From the NCBI GenBank assembly GCA_903870905.1, contig CAIQEU010000008.1, positions 1 through 54,135 on the forward strand: a stretch of DNA of 54,135 nucleotides, read 5' to 3'. The notes beneath the pieces are model-generated. The model made no database searches. It had not been told where the DNA came from and was given only the letters and a program-made list of their open reading frames with translations. Positions 46,476 to 54,135 of the stretch are shown here, in pieces. The translations under genes and the position numbers were made by a program. The first letter of the stretch is position 1. Each line of letters begins with the position of its first letter. The DNA is from an uncultured Actinomycetes bacterium (lineage in GTDB: Bacteria; Actinomycetota; Acidimicrobiia; Acidimicrobiales; RAAP-2).

Positions 46476-47873
46476 GTGTCGGCGACCCCACTCGAGCAAC
46501 GATTCGACGCGCTCTTCACCGTGGCGCGTCCCCTCGCTGAGCGGTTCGAGGCTGCAGGGTTTGAGCTCTACCTCGTCGGAGGGTGCGTGCGTGATGCGGT
46601 GATTGGTGCGCCGCCGAAAGCAGAGCGAGACGTCGATCTGACGACCAACGCTCGGCCCGAAGCAATCGAAGCGCTGGTTGCGCCGATTGCGTCCTCAGTC
46701 TGGGATCAGGGGCGAAAGTTTGGGACCATTGGCTGCCGGATCGATGGGGTCACCTTCGAGATCACGACGTTCCGGGCCGATGCCTACGAACCGAATTCTC
46801 GAAAGCCCATCGTGGCCTTCGGCGACAACATTGAGAGCGATCTCGCCCGACGTGACTTCACCATCAACGCCATGGCCGTTCGCTTGGCCGACCACGAACT
46901 CATCGACCCCTACGACGGCCGCCTCGACCTCCTCACCAAGCGCCTGCGGACGCCACTCGACCCGGCGATCAGCTTCGAAGACGACCCGTTGCGCATGCTG
47001 CGCGCCGCACGCTTCCTCGCCCGGTTCGACCTCACCCCAGATCCCGAGCTCATCGCCGCGGTGGAGCGTGACCACGAGCGGCTGGCCATCGTGTCGGCCG
47101 AGCGCATTCGAGATGAGCTGTGTGAACTGCTCGCCGTGCCGACCTCGGCACCCGGGCTCACCTTCCTCGTCGACACCGGCCTCGCCCAGCACTTCCTCCC
47201 AGAGCTGCCGGGTCTGCAGTTGGAGCAAGATCCGATCCATCGCCACAAGGACGTCTTCACCCACACCTTGGCGGTCGTCGACAAGACCGACCACACTGAC
47301 CACATCCTCCGTCTCGCTGCGCTCTTCCACGACGTGGGCAAGCCGAAGACCCGTGCCTACGTCAACGGTGCGGTGAGCTTCCGCAACCACGACCTCGTCG
47401 GGGCAAAGATGACCAAGACCCGGATGCGGGCGCTCAAGTTCTCCAACGACGAGATCGCCGATGTCGTTCGCCTCGTTGAGCTCCACCTCCGGGTCCACAC
47501 CTACGACCTCGGGTGGACCGACAGTGCAGTTCGCCGCTACGCACGAGACGCTGGCCCCCTCCTCAACCGGTTGAACGCGCTCATCCGGTGCGACTGCACG
47601 ACGAGGAATCCGAAGAAAGCGGCCGAGTTGGCTGCTCGGATGGACGACCTCGAAGATCGAATCGACGACCTGCGGAAACGAGAAGACCTGCTGTCGAAGC
47701 GTCCCGACTTAGACGGAGAAGCGGTGATGGCGCACCTCGGCCTCCAACCAGGTCCCATCGTCGGCAAGGCCATGAAGTTCTTGACGGAACTGCTCCACAG
47801 CGAAGGTCCCCTCGGCACCGAGGAGGCCACCAAGCGCTTAGACGCCTGGTGGGCAGAGCAGAACCGGTCTTAG
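46476..47873 (+). CDS. CCA tRNA nucleotidyltransferase / poly(A) polymerase family
   Basis: This 465-residue protein has LYLVGGCVRDAVIG, the catalytic carboxylates in ERDVDLTT (D52, D54), RRDFTINAMAVRL, the tRNA-binding region and an HD phosphohydrolase-like domain with RLAALFHDVGKP. Actinobacterial PcnA-type enzymes add CCA to tRNA 3' ends. The end has a coiled-coil-like charged helix (about 400-425). The start GTG is leaderless-type. It converges on the SGNH gene and overlaps it by 4 bases. Confidence 0.93.
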   Translation: MSATPLEQRFDALFTVARPLAERFEAAGFELYLVGGCVRDAVIGAPPKAERDVDLTTNARPEAIEALVAPIASSVWDQGRKFGTIGCRIDGVTFEITTFRADAYEPNSRKPIVAFGDNIESDLARRDFTINAMAVRLADHELIDPYDGRLDLLTKRLRTPLDPAISFEDDPLRMLRAARFLARFDLTPDPELIAAVERDHERLAIVSAERIRDELCELLAVPTSAPGLTFLVDTGLAQHFLPELPGLQLEQDPIHRHKDVFTHTLAVVDKTDHTDHILRLAALFHDVGKPKTRAYVNGAVSFRNHDLVGAKMTKTRMRALKFSNDEIADVVRLVELHLRVHTYDLGWTDSAVRRYARDAGPLLNRLNALIRCDCTTRNPKKAAELAARMDDLEDRIDDLRKREDLLSKRPDLDGEAVMAHLGLQPGPIVGKAMKFLTELLHSEGPLGTEEATKRLDAWWAEQNRS

Positions 47874-48907
47874 ACCTTCGGGACTGCGGCGTTCAGCAGC
47901 GTGGCGAGGCGTCCAACGAAGGTGGTGGAGAGGTGCCACGGGTCGTGGTACACGAGGGTGCCTAAGATCACCGGCGGGCAGATCTGGTACGCGCCGGTTG
48001 TGTCGCAGAGCCACGGGTTGGGATCCACCCGGATGATGCCAGCCGTTGTGTCCACGGCAGCAACGGCAGTTCGAATCTTGATCGCCGCTGCGTGGTAGGG
48101 CGCAGAGAAAATTCGGTAGCAGACGTTCGGATTCTTGAGCCCTGTCGGGGTATTCGTTGCGTCGTAGGTGACCCTGAGGCCGGCACGGGCGAGGCAGGTG
48201 GCCTCATCAGAGACGCCGTCGGGGTAGTCATCTTCGGTCTGGTCGACCATGGTCACGATGTGAGACGCCTTGTTGTGCACGATGGGCAACAAGGTCGACA
48301 GCGTCGCTTGCTCGTCAGCTGCGGCAGCCTTCGGCTTCCCTGGCAGGGCATCGTCGCTCTGGCCGATCACGATCATGGCCGGCTTGGCCTTGGCAATGGT
48401 CGCGAACGCCTTCACCCGCCACTGCTGGCAGAGCGGCTCGGAGGACTGGTGGCTGGGACTGGCGGTGGCTTGCGCTGCACCGCAGTTGCCGCGGAAGTAG
48501 GTGATGAGGTGCCAGTGGCGCGCCCTCGCCATCGGGGCGAAGACGTCCAAGTACTGCTCGAGGTGGGAGTCACCGAAGAGGACGACAGTGGTCCTTGAAT
48601 GGGGGTCGCCATAGGTGCAGGCGTTGACCGTTGGGGCCGTCGTCTGCTTGGGCATGCAGTTGGACCCGGTGATCGGCGTCGCCGTTGGCCAGTCCGTTGA
48701 ACTGGCCTGGATCTGGCTGATGAGACCGGGGACGTGACTGAGGTCGACGTGGCCCGTCGTCACCAACTGGTGCTCGAACGCCAAAATGTCGCTTCGGAGT
48801 TGAGCGGCGGTCACCTGTGACGACGCAGCACTCGTCGGTGCGACCGCGAGGGCACTCGCGACCACGCCGCACAGCGCGGCGGTGAGGAGGTGTCGGAGAG
48901 AACGCAT
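47870..48907 (-). CDS. Secreted SGNH-type hydrolase
   Basis: The 345-residue protein has a signal peptide (about 1-28) and the SGNH catalytic elements FGDSHLEQY (Ser114) and YHDPWHLS (D322, H325), as in the extracellular SGNH domain of OatA-like acyltransferases. Here the domain stands alone without the membrane acyltransferase part. It may deacetylate or acetylate wall sugars, but the substrate is inference. Cysteines at 84 and 97 and several others suggest disulfides. TAACCT (48915-48920) lies 7 bases before the ATG, so the message is probably leaderless. Confidence 0.8.
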   Translation of the reverse strand: MRSLRHLLTAALCGVVASALAVAPTSAASSQVTAAQLRSDILAFEHQLVTTGHVDLSHVPGLISQIQASSTDWPTATPITGSNCMPKQTTAPTVNACTYGDPHSRTTVVLFGDSHLEQYLDVFAPMARARHWHLITYFRGNCGAAQATASPSHQSSEPLCQQWRVKAFATIAKAKPAMIVIGQSDDALPGKPKAAAADEQATLSTLLPIVHNKASHIVTMVDQTEDDYPDGVSDEATCLARAGLRVTYDATNTPTGLKNPNVCYRIFSAPYHAAAIKIRTAVAAVDTTAGIIRVDPNPWLCDTTGAYQICPPVILGTLVYHDPWHLSTTFVGRLATLLNAAVPKV

Positions 48908-48957
48908 GGCGTTGAGGTTAGGCAACCGGCACGACGGTTGAGCACCGGGCAGCGAGG

Positions 48958-48985
48958 TTCCCTCCCAGCCGGGGCTGGGAGGGAA
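48958..48985. terminator. Strong terminator downstream of ino1
   Basis: TTCCCTCCCAGCC (48958-48970) and GGCTGGGAGGGAA (48973-48985) form a perfect 13-bp stem, 8 bases after the ino1 stop. A very short loop is stretched in practice by opening the top pairs. Confidence 0.85.
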
Positions 48986-48993
48986 CGGACGCT

Positions 48994-50082
48994 CTAGGGC
49001 CAGACAGGGTTCTCGCCACCGGCTGCGAACTCCTCGACCATGGCCATGGCCACGTCGTCGTGGAACTGCACTGGCGGGGACTTCATGAGGTAGGCAGATG
49101 GGCCGAGGACGGGGCCACCGATGCCGCGGTCCTTGGCGATCTTGGCCAACCGAACGGCATCGATGATCACGCCTGCGGAGTTGGGGGAGTCCCACACCTC
49201 GAGCTTGAGCTCGATGTTGAGCGGAACGTCACCGAAGTTGCGGCCTTCCATGCGGATGTAGGCCCACTTGCGGTCCTGGAGCCACGGCACGTGGTCCGAT
49301 GGGCCAATGTGGACGTCGTCGGCGTCGAGCTTGGTATCCATCTGGGAGGTGACGGCCTGGGTCTTGCTGATCTTCTTCGACTCCAACCGGTCACGGTCGA
49401 GCATGTTCTTGAAGTCCATGTTGCCGCCGACGTTCAACTGGTAGGTGTGGTCGAGTGCGGTGCCACGGTCCTCGAAGAGGCGGGTCAAGACCCGGTGGAC
49501 GATTGTTGCGCCAACTTGGGACTTGATGTCGTCACCGATGATCGGCACGCCAGCGGCACGGAACTTCTCGGCCCACTCAGGGTCCGACGCGATGAACACC
49601 GGGATGGCGTTGACGAAGGCCACACCAGCGTCGATGCACGCTTGGGCGTAGAAGCGCTGGGCGTCTTCGGAGCCCACGGGGAGGTAGGACACGAGCACGT
49701 CGGCGCCGCTGTCGCGCAGCACCTGGGCCACGTCGCAGGGCTCGGCCGGGGATTCTTCAATGGAGGCCCGGTAGTACTTGTTGAGGCCGTCGAGGGTCGG
49801 GCCGCGGTGCACAGTCACCCCAACTTCAGGGACGTCGGCGAAGCGGATCGTGTTGTTCTGCCCTCCCCAGATGGCCTTGGAGAGGTCGGCGCCAACCTTG
49901 GAGGCGTCGACGTCGAACGCGGCAACCGGCACGACGTCACGGACGTGGTAGCCAGCGAGCTCCACGTTCATGAGACCAGGAACGCTGGCGTCGCCAGCGG
50001 CGTCCTTGTAGTAGTTGATGCCCTGGAGGAGGGAGTTCGCACAGTTGCCGACACCGGCGATTGCGAGGCGGATAGTTGCCAT
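48994..50082 (-). CDS. ino1: Inositol-3-phosphate synthase
   Basis: The 362-residue protein has the NAD-binding start [18 protein letters not shown], the [15 protein letters not shown] and [15 protein letters not shown] segments, and the metal-site region [12 protein letters not shown], and matches the short actinobacterial form. It makes inositol 1-phosphate from glucose 6-phosphate, for phosphatidylinositol and mycothiol-type thiols. A strong AAGGAGCT ribosome site lies before the ATG. It follows padR by 22 bases, so the two form one operon, as in mycobacteria. Confidence 0.97.
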   Translation of the reverse strand: MATIRLAIAGVGNCANSLLQGINYYKDAAGDASVPGLMNVELAGYHVRDVVPVAAFDVDASKVGADLSKAIWGGQNNTIRFADVPEVGVTVHRGPTLDGLNKYYRASIEESPAEPCDVAQVLRDSGADVLVSYLPVGSEDAQRFYAQACIDAGVAFVNAIPVFIASDPEWAEKFRAAGVPIIGDDIKSQVGATIVHRVLTRLFEDRGTALDHTYQLNVGGNMDFKNMLDRDRLESKKISKTQAVTSQMDTKLDADDVHIGPSDHVPWLQDRKWAYIRMEGRNFGDVPLNIELKLEVWDSPNSAGVIIDAVRLAKIAKDRGIGGPVLGPSAYLMKSPPVQFHDDVAMAMVEEFAAGGENPVWP

Positions 50083-50104
50083 GGTTGGTAGCTCCTTGAT
50101 GGTT

Positions 50105-50758
50105 CTAGCCCTGGGGGCTGGTCGAGGCCGACGACATCGTGTCGCCTGCGGTGGGGGACTGCGGAGAGGTGTGCTGCGGTGCTCCTTCGTGGGCGATCAG
50201 CCCATCGAGCCAAGCGATGTCGAGTGCGACACCGGCAGCAGTGTGTTCCACGACGGCCCTGGCGTAGACGTCGAGGTCGTTGCGAGCGGTTGCGCTCCGA
50301 ACTTCGGAGAGCCGCTCAACGAGTTGGGCCCGTCGACGCTCCAAGAGCGCACGGCGGACATCGGGCGCCAAGTGGCGAGCGAAGGACAGCCGGAGCGTGA
50401 AGGTTCGGGGATCATCGCCGGCACTCGGGTCCTCTAAGAGGCGCGTGAAGAGTTCCCGGCCGAGTGGGGTGATCCGGTAGACCTTGCGAGCCTTCTTGGC
50501 CACGACCACCTTGCTCCGGCGGGCCCGAAGGGCGGCGAGTTCACCCGAGAGGGAACCCATGGCCACGCCGGTGACTGGAGCCATGCCGGGTTCGATCGCG
50601 GAGACGGCACCTTGGGCCTCGAGCCGAGCGAGGGCTGGGTAGAGGGACCCGAAGGAGATGTTGGCCATGAGGCCGAGGGAGTCGCGGAGACGGCGTCGAA
50701 TCTCGTAGCCATGGAGGTCGCTCTCTTGGAGCAGTCCGAGTATAGCGAGGTCGAGCAC
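50105..50758 (-). CDS. PadR-family transcriptional regulator
   Basis: The 217-residue protein has the PadR winged helix (residues 1-110) with [13 protein letters not shown] and [18 protein letters not shown], then a Vir-C-like helical part (about 120-195) and a Ser/Thr/Pro-rich tail. It likely represses its own operon with ino1, as the operator sits in its promoter. An insert of about 30 residues between HTH and wing ([15 protein letters not shown]) is unusual. The GTG start is leaderless-type with TATAGT 6 bases upstream. Confidence 0.9.
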   Translation of the reverse strand: MLDLAILGLLQESDLHGYEIRRRLRDSLGLMANISFGSLYPALARLEAQGAVSAIEPGMAPVTGVAMGSLSGELAALRARRSKVVVAKKARKVYRITPLGRELFTRLLEDPSAGDDPRTFTLRLSFARHLAPDVRRALLERRRAQLVERLSEVRSATARNDLDVYARAVVEHTAAGVALDIAWLDGLIAHEGAPQHTSPQSPTAGDTMSSASTSPQG

Positions 50759-50764
50759 GCCATC

Positions 50765-50792
50765 ACTATATCGCTTCGATACTGCGGTGCAA
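50765..50792 (-). promoter_or_regulatory. Promoter and operator-like palindrome of the padR-ino1 operon
   Basis: Minus-strand -35 TTGCAC (50787-50792) and -10 TATAGT (50765-50770) are 16 bases apart; GTG 50758 follows by 6 bases. TATCG-CTT-CGATA (50769-50781) lies between the elements and overlaps the -10, a good place for repressor binding. Confidence 0.65.
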
Positions 50793-50886
50793 GCGTTTTC
50801 GCGACAATTGGGTGACGAGCGACCGAGGAACCGCCAAATCGTCGACCGAATTCCTTGGCGGCACCCCAGTTCTCCAGTCCCACCAC

Positions 50887-50892
50887 TAGCCT
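50887..50892 (+). promoter_or_regulatory. -10 element of the DUF5318 gene
   Basis: TAGCCT is 6 bases before the ATG at 50899; no ribosome site is present, so the message is probably leaderless. Confidence 0.5.
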
Positions 50893-50898
50893 TCGGCC

Positions 50899-51324
50899 AT
50901 GGCCACCGACGGTCCGAGATTCAGACGGCAGCGAGACAGCGATCTCGGCGCGAGCCTTGAGTACGGGCTACGCCGGAAGATCCTCCTGTCGCAGTACGCG
51001 GCTGGCCGCAAGTTGAAGAGCGACATCTGCGACGCCCACCCTGATCTCCTCCGGGCTGCCAAGAACAAGGTGGGGCGCGAGACCGACGAGCCCTGTCCGA
51101 TCTGCGACGCACCGAAGCTGTGGCAGGTCAGCTACGTCTTCGGCAAGGGCCTGCCTGCTTCGGGTTCGTGTCCAGCGACCAAGGCCGAACTCCAACGGTT
51201 GCTCCGACGGCCTGAACCGGTCACGTGCTTCGACGTGGAGGTGTGCACACGCTGCGCGTGGCATCATCTGCTTCGCCGCTATCCAGCAGGGGGGATCGCC
51301 CCCCGGAAACGGACCGCTCCATGA
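50899..51324 (+). CDS. DUF5318 protein
   Basis: The 141-residue protein has two CxxC pairs, CPICD (C66, C69) and CTRCAWHH (C116, C119), typical for a zinc-binding DUF5318 protein, a small actinobacterial family found near padR-ino1 in mycobacteria as well. Its basic N-terminus (RRQRDSD, RRKILL) and Cys pattern suggest nucleic acid or protein binding, but function is unknown. It ends in an ATGA overlap with panB; such coupling to pantothenate synthesis is notable and perhaps accidental. Confidence 0.85.
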   Translation: MATDGPRFRRQRDSDLGASLEYGLRRKILLSQYAAGRKLKSDICDAHPDLLRAAKNKVGRETDEPCPICDAPKLWQVSYVFGKGLPASGSCPATKAELQRLLRRPEPVTCFDVEVCTRCAWHHLLRRYPAGGIAPRKRTAP

Positions 51325-52154
51325 CCAGTCGCACCCCCATCACCGTTCCAGACGTCGCGCGCCGCAAGCGCTCCGGCGGATCCACGCCGTTCACCATGGT
51401 GACGGCCTACGACGAGCCCTCAGCCCGTCTCGCCGATGCTGCCGGTGTGGATCTGTTGCTCGTCGGGGATTCCGTCGGCAACACCGTCCTCGGCCGACCA
51501 GACACCTTGAGCGTCACGGTGGATGAGATGGCGCACCACACGAGAGCAGTGGCCGCTGCGTCGCCGAGTGCCCTCATCGTGGCCGATATGCCGTGGATGA
51601 GCTACCACCTCGACCCCATGGATGCGGTGCGCAACGCGGCAACGCTCATTCGGGCAGGCGCTGGGTGCGTCAAGCTTGAAGGCGGCGCCAATCGGGCAGC
51701 AGCCATTGCGGCCATTACCGCTGCCGAGATCCCGGTTATGGGACACCTCGGCCTGACCCCGCAGTCGTTGCTCGCCATGGGTGGCTTCAAGGTCCAGGGT
51801 AAGACCAAGGACGCCGCTGCCAAGTTGCTCGCCGATGCCGAGGCAATTCAGGACGCGGGCTGCTTCGCCGTGGTGCTCGAGGGCATCCCCGACGTCGTGG
51901 CCAACACGATCACCGAGGCCCTGGCCATCCCGACCATTGGCATTGGCGCCGGCGCCGGCACCGATGGTCAGGTGCTCGTCTTCCACGACCTCTTGGGTCT
52001 CGGGAACCGCACGCCGGCCAAGTTCGTTCGCACCTACGCCGACATTGGAACGCAGATCACCGGTGCCATCTCCGCATTCGTGGCGGACGTTGCCAGCGGC
52101 GCGTTCCCGAGCGACGCCGAGACCTACCACGCCCCGAAATCCTTCAACGACTGA
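51321..52154 (+). CDS. panB: 3-methyl-2-oxobutanoate hydroxymethyltransferase
   Basis: The 277-residue protein shows PanB motifs: MVTAYDEPSARLADAAG, LLVGDSVGNTVLG, VADMPWMSYH, KLEGGA, MGHLGLTPQS and GIGAGAGTDGQVLV. It transfers a hydroxymethyl group from methylene-tetrahydrofolate to ketoisovalerate, the first step of pantothenate synthesis. ATG 51321 overlaps the DUF5318 stop. panC and panD are not in this window. Confidence 0.96.
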   Translation: MTSRTPITVPDVARRKRSGGSTPFTMVTAYDEPSARLADAAGVDLLLVGDSVGNTVLGRPDTLSVTVDEMAHHTRAVAAASPSALIVADMPWMSYHLDPMDAVRNAATLIRAGAGCVKLEGGANRAAAIAAITAAEIPVMGHLGLTPQSLLAMGGFKVQGKTKDAAAKLLADAEAIQDAGCFAVVLEGIPDVVANTITEALAIPTIGIGAGAGTDGQVLVFHDLLGLGNRTPAKFVRTYADIGTQITGAISAFVADVASGAFPSDAETYHAPKSFND

Positions 52155-52170
52155 CGCCGTCTCTCACTGT

Positions 52171-52200
52171 TTGGAGGAGCAGCCCATCACCGGGTAGGAT
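52171..52200 (+). promoter_or_regulatory. Promoter of the rpsF operon
   Basis: TTGGAG (52171-52176) and TAGGAT (52195-52200) are 18 bases apart. A leader of about 85 bases follows before the rpsF start. Confidence 0.6.
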
Positions 52201-52234
52201 GTTCGTCCCACCAGCAGCACCGGTGGCACACCCT

Positions 52235-52253
52235 GCCCCACACCGTGTGGGGC
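52235..52253 (+). ncRNA. Leader hairpin of the rpsF operon (candidate S6:S18 regulatory element)
   Basis: GCCCCACAC and GTGTGGGGC are perfect 9-base arms around one C, so the loop region reads ACCGT. In many bacteria S6:S18 binds a leader element with a CCG motif upstream of rpsF. The CCG in the loop and a second one at 52219-52224 (CACCGG) fit loosely; this is a candidate, not a match to a covariance model. Confidence 0.4.
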
Positions 52254-52292
52254 CCGGCCGAATGGCCAGTCCAGAGGGAGAAAGTAGACACC

Positions 52293-52610
52293 ATGCGTCC
52301 ATATGAAGTCGTGGTGATCTTCGAGAGTTCCACCGACGCTCAGTTGATTCAGACTGAGCTCGACCGGTTCTTAGAGGTCATCCGATCCAACGACGGCACC
52401 GTCGGTGCCATCGACCGTTGGGGCCGTCGCCCCTTCGCCTACGAGGTGAACCACAAGCGTGAGGGCTACTACGTCCTCGTCGGCTTCGCTGGCACCCCGG
52501 CGACGGTCGCAGAGCTCGACCGCCAACTCGGCCTCGCCGATGTGGTGCTCCGGCACAAGATCATCCGTCTGCCCGAGAAGCACGCTGCGGCCACCGCAGC
52601 TGCGAAGTAG
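52293..52610 (+). CDS. rpsF: 30S ribosomal protein S6
   Basis: The 105-residue protein starts MRPYEVVVIFE and has DRWGRRPFAYEVNHKREGYYVL, the S6 core that pairs with S18 on the 30S platform. The end is Ala-rich. ATG 52293 has GAGGGAG about 12-16 bases upstream (with GAAAG nearer). First gene of rpsF-ssb-rpsR-rplI, the standard order. Confidence 0.97.
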   Translation: MRPYEVVVIFESSTDAQLIQTELDRFLEVIRSNDGTVGAIDRWGRRPFAYEVNHKREGYYVLVGFAGTPATVAELDRQLGLADVVLRHKIIRLPEKHAAATAAAK

Positions 52611-52616
52611 GCAGTC

Positions 52617-53084
52617 ATGGCTGGAGATCGTGACAACTCGGTGGTCATCACCGGGAACCTCTCGCGTGACCCCGAACTCCGGTTCGGCAACAGTGGGAAC
52701 CCCATCTTGAACCTCTCGGTTGCGGTCAACAAGTCCAAGAAGAACCCTGACGGCACCTGGGAGAACGAAGGCATGTTCTTCGACGTCAAGGCTTTTGGGG
52801 ACTTGGCAGAGAACGCCGCTTCCTCCCTGCAGAAGGGCAACCGGATCACCGTGACCGGTCGCTTGGACGTGGAGAAGTGGACGGACAAGGAGTCGGGCCA
52901 GAACCGCTCCAAGACCGTCATCTTGGCTGATGACATCTCGGCCAGCTTCAAGTGGGCAACCGGCACGATCCAGCGCACCGAACGTCGTGAAGGCGGCAAC
53001 TTCGGTGGAGGGAACAACCGTGGAGGCGGCGGCTCCAGCGCCCCCGCCCCGAGCAATGACAACTTCGATGAGGAGCCTTTCTAA
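52617..53084 (+). CDS. ssb: Single-stranded DNA-binding protein
   Basis: The 155-residue protein has an OB-fold (about 5-110) with [29 protein letters not shown] and [13 protein letters not shown], a Gly/Asn-rich linker, and the acidic tip NDNFDEEPF, which binds partner proteins. Its stop overlaps the rpsR start by one base (TAATG). Located in the classic S6-SSB-S18 operon. Confidence 0.97.
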   Translation: MAGDRDNSVVITGNLSRDPELRFGNSGNPILNLSVAVNKSKKNPDGTWENEGMFFDVKAFGDLAENAASSLQKGNRITVTGRLDVEKWTDKESGQNRSKTVILADDISASFKWATGTIQRTERREGGNFGGGNNRGGGGSSAPAPSNDNFDEEPF

Positions 53085-53524
53085 TGGGACGCAATAATTT
53101 CAAGGCGGCGCCGCCGAAGCGCGCGCCGAAGGACAATGGCCGCAGGGTCAAGAAGAAGCCCTGCGCCATGTGCCGGGACTCAGTGACCTGGGTTGACTAC
53201 AAGGACCTGCACTTGCTGCGCAAGTACCTGTCCGACCGCGGAAAGATCCGCAGCCGTCGGGTGTCGGGCAACTGCCAGCAGCACCAGCGCGACATCGCCG
53301 AGGCGATCAAGACCGCACGTGAGCTCATCTTGCTGCCCTACACGCAGCGCACGGTGACCGAGCGCTCTGGTGGCCGTGGCCGTGACCGTGGCGATCGTGG
53401 TGACCGCGGAGACCGTGGTCCTCGCGGCGAGCGTGGCGAGGCTGCCGAGGCAACCCTCGACGCGTCGGCTGCTCCCGACATCGTGGTCGTTGAGTCAACG
53501 GGTGCCGAGGAGGTGGCAGAGTGA
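53084..53524 (+). CDS. rpsR: 30S ribosomal protein S18 with long C-terminal extension
   Basis: The S18 core is residues 1-92 ([41 protein letters not shown]), with Cys/His positions C27, C30, C64 and H67 suggesting the zinc-binding form. After the core comes an Arg-Gly-Asp repeat (about 97-118: [16 protein letters not shown]) and an acidic tail, for 146 residues in total against 75-95 usually. The extension is in frame with the stop overlapping rplI as GTGA, so it is real. Its function is unknown. Confidence 0.95.
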   Translation: MGRNNFKAAPPKRAPKDNGRRVKKKPCAMCRDSVTWVDYKDLHLLRKYLSDRGKIRSRRVSGNCQQHQRDIAEAIKTARELILLPYTQRTVTERSGGRGRDRGDRGDRGDRGPRGERGEAAEATLDASAAPDIVVVESTGAEEVAE

Positions 53525-53970
53525 GAGTCCTCCTTCGCTCCGACGTTGCTGGTGTTGGTCGTCGTGGAGACCTCTTGGAGGTCGCCGACGGCTACGCCCG
53601 GAACTACCTGCTCCCCGGCGGACTCGCCGTGGTTGCTGCCGGTGGTATTGAAGCCCAAGCCGCTCGCATGCGTCGCTCCCGTGACCTGCGTGACGCGCAG
53701 AACCGCGAGGCTGCCCAGGCTCAAGCCAGCGTGCTCGCTGGTGCCGTCATTGGCCTGACGGCCCGCGCTGGTGGCAATGGCCGCCTGTTCGGTTCGATCA
53801 ACGCCCATGACATCGTTGAGGCCATCACGGCGCAGAAAGGTGTCGGAATCGACCGTCACGCTCTGCAGCTCGCCGAGCCCATCAAAGAGACCGGCAGCCA
53901 CGAGATCCAAGTGGTGCTGTTCCACGATGTGGAGACGACGATCACCGTTGAGGTCATCGGCGTCGCCTGA
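53521..53970 (+). CDS. rplI: 50S ribosomal protein L9
   Basis: The 149-residue protein has the L9 N-terminal domain ([20 protein letters not shown], then [15 protein letters not shown]), a connecting helix and the C-terminal domain with [12 protein letters not shown]. It binds 23S rRNA near L1. GTG 53521 overlaps the rpsR stop. Full length. Confidence 0.97.
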   Translation: MRVLLRSDVAGVGRRGDLLEVADGYARNYLLPGGLAVVAAGGIEAQAARMRRSRDLRDAQNREAAQAQASVLAGAVIGLTARAGGNGRLFGSINAHDIVEAITAQKGVGIDRHALQLAEPIKETGSHEIQVVLFHDVETTITVEVIGVA

Positions 53971-53994
53971 TTCAACCGAATCGAATGCTGTTGT

Positions 53995-54023
53995 GAACGG
54001 GGGCGCCAGTGGCGCCCCCGTTC
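53995..54023 (+). terminator. Terminator of the rpsF operon
   Basis: GAACGGGGGCGCC (53995-54007) pairs perfectly with GGCGCCCCCGTTC (54011-54023) over AGT, 24 bases after the rplI stop. Confidence 0.9.
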
Positions 54024-54050
54024 TGCATCTCGTCCCTCGTTCTTCCTGGG

Positions 54051-54105
54051 TTATCCACAGGACTCAAGAAGAACTGCTCTCTCCACAGGTTGGGGATGAC
54101 CTGTG
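54051..54105. promoter_or_regulatory. DnaA-box cluster at the right edge
   Basis: TTATCCACA (54051-54059) is a perfect DnaA box, the only one in the window. A weaker CTCTCCACA lies at 54079-54087, within an inverted repeat CACAGGT-N8-ACCTGTG (54084-54105). It lies between rplI and the next gene. Confidence 0.6.
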
Positions 54106-54125
54106 ACAACCAGAGGGCAGTATTC

Positions 54126-54135
54126 ATGGGAATAC
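54126..54135 (+). CDS. Possible start of the next gene (dnaB expected from synteny)
   Basis: ATG 54126 with GAGGGCAG upstream (54113-54120); only MGI is visible. In related genomes rplI is followed by dnaB or a nearby gene. Nothing more can be read. Confidence 0.3.

Overview
The window is about 54 kb of a GC-rich actinobacterial chromosome around the replication origin. Gene content and order (gyrA-gyrB-dciA-recF-dnaN-dnaA / rpmH-rnpA-yidD-yidC-jag-rsmG-parA-parB, then cwlM-trxA-trxB-murJ-DUF6049 / pcnA, then ino1-padR, a DUF5318 gene, panB and rpsF-ssb-rpsR-rplI) match the conserved origin neighbourhood of Actinobacteria as known from mycobacteria. Weak -35 elements, many leaderless-type starts and a Nur-like operator also fit this phylum. 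No ribosomal RNA is present, so the class cannot be fixed; a deep-branching actinobacterium such as an Acidimicrobiia member is a guess.

Region 1 (1-12.4 kb) is accessory metabolism: the tail of a DUF1272 gene, a GH3 glycosidase, a Fur-family regulator divergent from a nickel/cobalt permease, a lysine-exporter-type protein, PhzF, an AAC(3)-like acetyltransferase and a glyoxalase-fold protein. A less GC-rich insert-like gene follows, coding for an AlbA_2/RecG-like ATPase regulator with a striking double operator. Then come AlkA, a methyltransferase, a second glyoxalase-fold protein, a HAD phosphatase and an alpha/beta hydrolase. Region 2 (12.4-23.7 kb) has a secreted protein with four 103-residue repeats, a ClC-type channel gene preceded by a tiny coupled leader ORF, a tightly overlapping run (two transferases, CtaG, a 48-residue membrane protein, MGMT), a haloalkane dehalogenase, an ABC-F ATPase, a CoA-transferase and a DsbA-family oxidoreductase.

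Region 3 (23.7-39 kb) is the replication and segregation core. The dnaA-to-gyrA genes run leftward and the rpmH-to-rsmG and parAB genes run rightward. DnaA boxes lie on both sides of dnaA. Four parS sites sit between rsmG and parA, and a small ParB-N-like gene lies inside that array; one parS site is exactly the 16 bp between rsmG and this gene.

Region 4 (39-54 kb) has a leftward seven-gene cell-envelope and redox operon (DUF6049, murJ, degV, membrane protein, trxB, trxA, cwlM-like), divergent pcnA, a secreted SGNH hydrolase, the padR-ino1 pair, DUF5318-panB and the rpsF operon. It ends with a terminator, another DnaA-box cluster and the probable start of the next gene (dnaB expected). At least 13 gene junctions are ATGA or GTGA overlaps, so translational coupling is a major organising feature. 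No tRNA, rRNA, CRISPR array, IS element or prophage was recognised.
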